Positions 6,207 to 8,698 of a DNA stretch of 8,698 nucleotides are shown piece after piece. How positions within the stretch are numbered: position 1 is the first letter of the stretch; every line of letters begins with the position of its first letter. The notes beneath the pieces were generated by a model. The model was given only the letters and a program-made list of their open reading frames with translations, did not search any database and was not told the DNA's origin. The position numbers and the translations under genes were made by a program. This DNA is from Methylococcus sp. UBA6136. GTDB lineage: Bacteria > Pseudomonadota > Gammaproteobacteria > Methylococcales > Methylococcaceae. The stretch lies in the NCBI GenBank assembly GCA_002423305.1, contig DIVI01000069.1, positions 1-8,698 of the forward strand, in the 5' to 3' direction.

Positions 6207-7660
6207 GACGGGGACTCATCGCCAGTCTCGGCGGTGTCTTGCTGTGCGGCTGCATGGTCGGGCCAGATTACCGGTTGCCCGAAATCAAGACACCCTCCAA
6301 GTATGCCGGAGCCCGCGATCATCACAATATCGCGCCGCCGGATGCCTGGTGGCAGGTGTTCGAGGATCCGATCCTGAACCGGCTGATCAAGGAAGGTGCC
6401 GCTTTCAACCTGGATGTGAAACAAACCGCGCAGCGAATACTCATGGCCCGTGCAGAACGCCAGCGCACTATCGCGGCGGGCCTGCCCAGCGTTGGCGCCA
6501 AGGCCGACGCCAGTCAGCGCCGCAACGACTTTATCACCGGCAGTGGGGGCGCAAACAATCCAGCATCCGGCGGTTATTTCGGCAATAGCCTGATTGACAT
6601 CATTCAGGCGGGGTTTGATGTGCAATGGGAAATCGATCCGGCGGGTGGTCTGTTCCGTCGCATCGAGGCGGCCCAAGCCAGTGTCGAAGCCGAGCAGAAT
6701 AATCGCCGAGCGATTCAGGTATCCCTGCAGGGCGAGGTGGCCCGGCTTTATATCGACCTACGCGCCAATCAACAGCAAATGGCCATCACTCGGGCCAATC
6801 TGGCGGCTCAGGAAGACACCCTGAGGCTTACCCATGAACGCTCCCACGCTGGCCTTGATAGCGAACAGGAAGTCACTCAGCAGCGAGCCCAGGTGGAAAC
6901 CACGCGGTCGCAATGGCCCGCCTATGAAATAGCTGCGCGACAGGATGTGCATGCCTTGGCGGTCCTGTTGGGCAGATCGCCGGAGACGATGCTTTATCTG
7001 CTGGAAACCGACCCCCCCGTGCCCTCGGCGCCGACGAACGTGATCGCGGATTTGCCGTCGGAACTGTTGCGCCGTCGTCCCGATGTCATGCAGGCGGAAA
7101 GGCAACTGGCGGCGGCGACGGCAGACGTGGGCGCGGCTTCGGCGGAGTTGTATCCGAAGATTAATCTCACGGCCTTTCTGGGCATGCAGAACACCAAGCT
7201 GTCCGACTTTACCCCCGTTGGGAAATCCTGGGCCTTGGCCGGTGGATTAAATACGCCCATTTTCAACTGGGGACGAATTCAGGCCAACATCGATCGCAGC
7301 AATGCAGATCAGGAACAAGCCTTTCTGGCCTATCAGCAGAGCATCCTGACAGCGTTCAAGGAGGTGGAAGATGCGCTGGTGGCTTACCAGCAGGAGCAGG
7401 TTCGCCGCGCCGCACTGAAACAATCCGTGGACGCCAATGCGCTAGCCGTCAAATTTTCGGAAGAACGTTATCTGCGCGGGTTGACGGCGTTTCTGAATGT
7501 CCTTGAATCCCAGCGTGCGCTGTATCTCGCGCAAAGTAATCTGGTGGCGAGCAATGCCCGGGTTTCGACCAGCCTGGTGGCTCTTTACAAGGCGCTGGGT
7601 GGGGGCTGGCAGGCGGTCGAGCCAAAAAAACGGCCCGAGCCCGATTGGATGCCTGGCTGA
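6203..7660 (+). CDS. NodT-family outer-membrane factor lipoprotein (TolC-like channel)
   Basis: Forms the trimeric outer-membrane and periplasmic tunnel of the exporter. Of its 485 residues, 1-17 form a lipoprotein signal ending in LLCGC. The lipidated Cys17 is followed by MVGPDY, the usual start of mature NodT/OprM-like proteins, and there is no Asp at +2, which fits outer-membrane sorting. Two outer-membrane efflux protein repeats follow (about 55-255 and 285-468). Family motifs are PSELLRRRPDVMQAERQLAAA (285-305), AELYPKINL (314-322), TPIFNWGRIQAN (351-362), FKEVEDAL (385-392) and LYKALGGGW (461-469). The gene overlaps the adaptor stop by four bases and is the last gene of the operon, facing the response regulator gene 30 bases away. 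NodT lipoproteins more often accompany RND pumps; here the partner is an ABC exporter. The tail (KKRPEPDWMPG) looks unstructured. Confidence 0.93.
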   Translation: MRRGLIASLGGVLLCGCMVGPDYRLPEIKTPSKYAGARDHHNIAPPDAWWQVFEDPILNRLIKEGAAFNLDVKQTAQRILMARAERQRTIAAGLPSVGAKADASQRRNDFITGSGGANNPASGGYFGNSLIDIIQAGFDVQWEIDPAGGLFRRIEAAQASVEAEQNNRRAIQVSLQGEVARLYIDLRANQQQMAITRANLAAQEDTLRLTHERSHAGLDSEQEVTQQRAQVETTRSQWPAYEIAARQDVHALAVLLGRSPETMLYLLETDPPVPSAPTNVIADLPSELLRRRPDVMQAERQLAAATADVGAASAELYPKINLTAFLGMQNTKLSDFTPVGKSWALAGGLNTPIFNWGRIQANIDRSNADQEQAFLAYQQSILTAFKEVEDALVAYQQEQVRRAALKQSVDANALAVKFSEERYLRGLTAFLNVLESQRALYLAQSNLVASNARVSTSLVALYKALGGGWQAVEPKKRPEPDWMPG

Positions 7661-7693
7661 GCGCTTTCCTACCCGGCCGCTGGCCGCCGCTCA
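7658..7693. repeat. Imperfect inverted repeat between convergent genes
   Basis: An outer pair TGAGCG (7658-7663) and CGCTCA (7688-7693) encloses a compact hairpin CGGCC-gct-GGCCG (7674-7686). It spans the 30-base gap between the convergent exporter and response-regulator genes and includes both stop codons. There is no T-run on either strand, so a standard Rho-independent terminator is not supported. It may slow polymerase or shield 3' ends, or be coincidental. Confidence 0.25.
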
Positions 7694-8305
7694 ATCCCCG
7701 TTGCGATGCTCCACGATCCGTCGCACCAGATCGAGTTGGTTTTTTGCTCTCAGTTTGACGATCAGACGTTCACGGTGTTTTTCGACAGTCCGATCGCTGA
7801 TCTCGAGTGAAAGCGCCATCTCGCGGGTGGAATGGCCCTCGATCAGGCGATTCAGGATTTCTCGTTCTCGCGGGGTCAGCTGTTGAATCCGCTGTTCCAT
7901 GTCGGTCTTCTCAGCCCGCTTCTGACGAAGACGCCAGTCCAGTGCCAGCGCTGCCTGAACGCGATCGAGAATGACCTGATGACTGGCGGGTTTTTCCAGA
8001 AAGTCGAACGCTCCATACTTCAGGGTCTGCACCGCCATTGGCACCTCTCCATGGCCGGTGAACATGATTACCGGTAGCGTCGAACCCAGGGTCTTGAGGT
8101 GTTCCAGCAGCAGGATGCCGCCCATGCCGGGCATCCTGACATCCAGAATCAGGCAGCCCTGCCGGGTCAGCGGATCTTGGGTGAGAAAGGCCTCGGCGGA
8201 GGGAAAGGTTTCCACCGGCAGGCCAATCGATTCGATCAACCAGCGCAGCGAGCGCCGCATATCGGCATCGTCATCGATGACATAAACCTTGGGTTCGCTA
8301 TTCAT
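7691..8305 (-). CDS. FixJ-family response regulator with LuxR-type helix-turn-helix
   Basis: Transcription factor activated by phosphorylation, the output half of a two-component system. The 204-residue protein has a receiver domain (about 6-118) with acidic residues D11 and D12, phosphoacceptor D55 in LILDVRMPG, T83 in FTGHGEV and K105 in EKPA. A linker (about 122-140) follows, then a LuxR/FixJ helix-turn-helix (about 141-197, LTPREREIL and SDRTVEKHRERLIVKL). Length and layout match FixJ and related regulators (TtrR, TodT, StyR). An upstream in-frame start would add 27 residues with no family match. The ATG at 8305 has a good AGGGG ribosome binding site, so I chose it. The start overlaps the kinase stop by eight bases (ATGAATAG), implying coupled translation. 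Target genes are not evident, and the symbol fixJ is avoided because the signal is unknown. Confidence 0.93.
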   Translation of the reverse strand: MNSEPKVYVIDDDADMRRSLRWLIESIGLPVETFPSAEAFLTQDPLTRQGCLILDVRMPGMGGILLLEHLKTLGSTLPVIMFTGHGEVPMAVQTLKYGAFDFLEKPASHQVILDRVQAALALDWRLRQKRAEKTDMEQRIQQLTPREREILNRLIEGHSTREMALSLEISDRTVEKHRERLIVKLRAKNQLDLVRRIVEHRNGD

Positions 8306-8698
8306 GTGGCCCCTGCTGGCGCTTTTTCGGCAGCCTGATCGAGAAGGTAGATCCGCCCGGTCCGGACTCGGTGACGGCGATTTCACCGCTATGCGATTCG
8401 ACGATGCTTTTGCAGATGGACAGGCCCAGCCCGACGCCGTCGGATTTGCTGGTCACGAAGGGGTCGAAAATGCGGGTGAGGCGGGCCGGGCTGAGTCCGA
8501 TGCCGTTATCGCTGATGCGGATTTCCAGGGTATCGTCGGAAGCTGCGTACGGGGTCTGGATGCGGATAATGCGGGGCTGCCGTTCGATGGGTGCCAGCGC
8601 TTCAATGGCATTCAGAATCAGGTTAAGCAGCAATTGCTGAAGCTTGACCCGTTCCCCCTCAATCGGCGGCAAGCTATCCGGCAGGTCGTTATAGAGCT
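8298..8698 (-). CDS. Sensor histidine kinase, C-terminal ATP-binding domain (partial, start outside window)
   Basis: C-terminal 133 residues of a two-component kinase that should phosphorylate the adjacent FixJ-like regulator. The frame is open to the window edge, so the gene continues to the right and the sensor and phosphoacceptor-histidine regions are not visible. Seen are the N-box (LQQLLLNLILNAIEAL), G1 box (ISDNGIGL), F-box (IFDPFVTSKSDGVG) and G2 box (GLGLSICKSIVESH), followed by GGSTFSIRLP near the end. The NAIEA N-box and the SKSDGVGLGLSI segment are typical of the FixL/DctB-like HPK4 group, which pairs with FixJ regulators. The TAG stop (8300-8298) lies inside the regulator's first codons. 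Input could be a PAS domain, as in FixL, or a periplasmic sensor; this cannot be judged here. Confidence 0.93.
   Translation of the reverse strand, partial: LYNDLPDSLPPIEGERVKLQQLLLNLILNAIEALAPIERQPRIIRIQTPYAASDDTLEIRISDNGIGLSPARLTRIFDPFVTSKSDGVGLGLSICKSIVESHSGEIAVTESGPGGSTFSIRLPKKRQQGPHE

Noticed and set aside
7012..7018. Seven-C run in the outer-membrane factor gene as a phase-variation tract
   Set aside because: It is too short for a convincing contingency locus, and the reading frame is intact with conserved motifs on both sides.
7624..7630. Seven-A run near the end of the outer-membrane factor gene as a possible -1 frameshift or slippage site
   Set aside because: The run fits the A AAA AAA pattern and a -1 shift would add about 37 codons, but no clear stimulatory hairpin or pseudoknot was seen and the normal C-terminus is typical. 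The extension would read into the antisense of the regulator gene.
8306..8386. Upstream start adding 27 residues to the FixJ-like regulator
   Set aside because: The extension overlaps the kinase gene more deeply and lacks receiver-domain similarity; the ATG at 8305 has a good ribosome binding site and directly precedes the receiver domain.

Overview
The window looks like chromosomal DNA from a moderately GC-rich Gram-negative bacterium, most likely a gammaproteobacterium or close relative. The reasons are a GreB-type cleavage factor, an outer-membrane efflux lipoprotein and a FixLJ-like two-component pair. No tRNA, rRNA, CRISPR array or recognisable insertion sequence was seen. The species cannot be named from the sequence alone.

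Layout, left to right. Positions 1-262 hold no gene I can assign, although two complementary reading frames are open there. Next come two minus-strand genes, read right to left: greB (1990-2484) and a MscS-family channel with a signal peptide and a large periplasmic domain (263-1933). They are probably co-transcribed from an extended -10 promoter at about 2516-2524. The short divergent region 2485-2637 also carries a plus-strand promoter, two tandem palindromic operator candidates and a good ribosome binding site.

The plus-strand block 2638-7660 is a compact five-gene operon: a TetR/CerR-like repressor, a FtsX/DevC-type ABC permease, a LolD/MacB-type ATPase, a HlyD/DevB-type periplasmic adaptor and a NodT-type outer-membrane factor lipoprotein. 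Two of the junctions are ATGA stop/start overlaps. Together these genes encode every part of a tripartite ABC exporter spanning both membranes, plus its probable local repressor. The simplest model is that the regulator binds the TTAAAC/GTTTAA palindromes over its own promoter and releases them when a ligand, perhaps the exported compound, accumulates. The substrate is unknown.

The right end, on the minus strand and convergent with the exporter operon, holds a FixJ-like response regulator (7691-8305). Its start overlaps the end of a histidine kinase by 8 bases; only the kinase's C-terminal ATP-binding domain lies in the window (8298-8698).

Nothing here is clearly an undescribed system. The points most worth checking are the pairing of a CerR-like repressor with a DevBCA-like exporter plus its own outer-membrane channel, the tandem operator layout, and the unexplained left edge.
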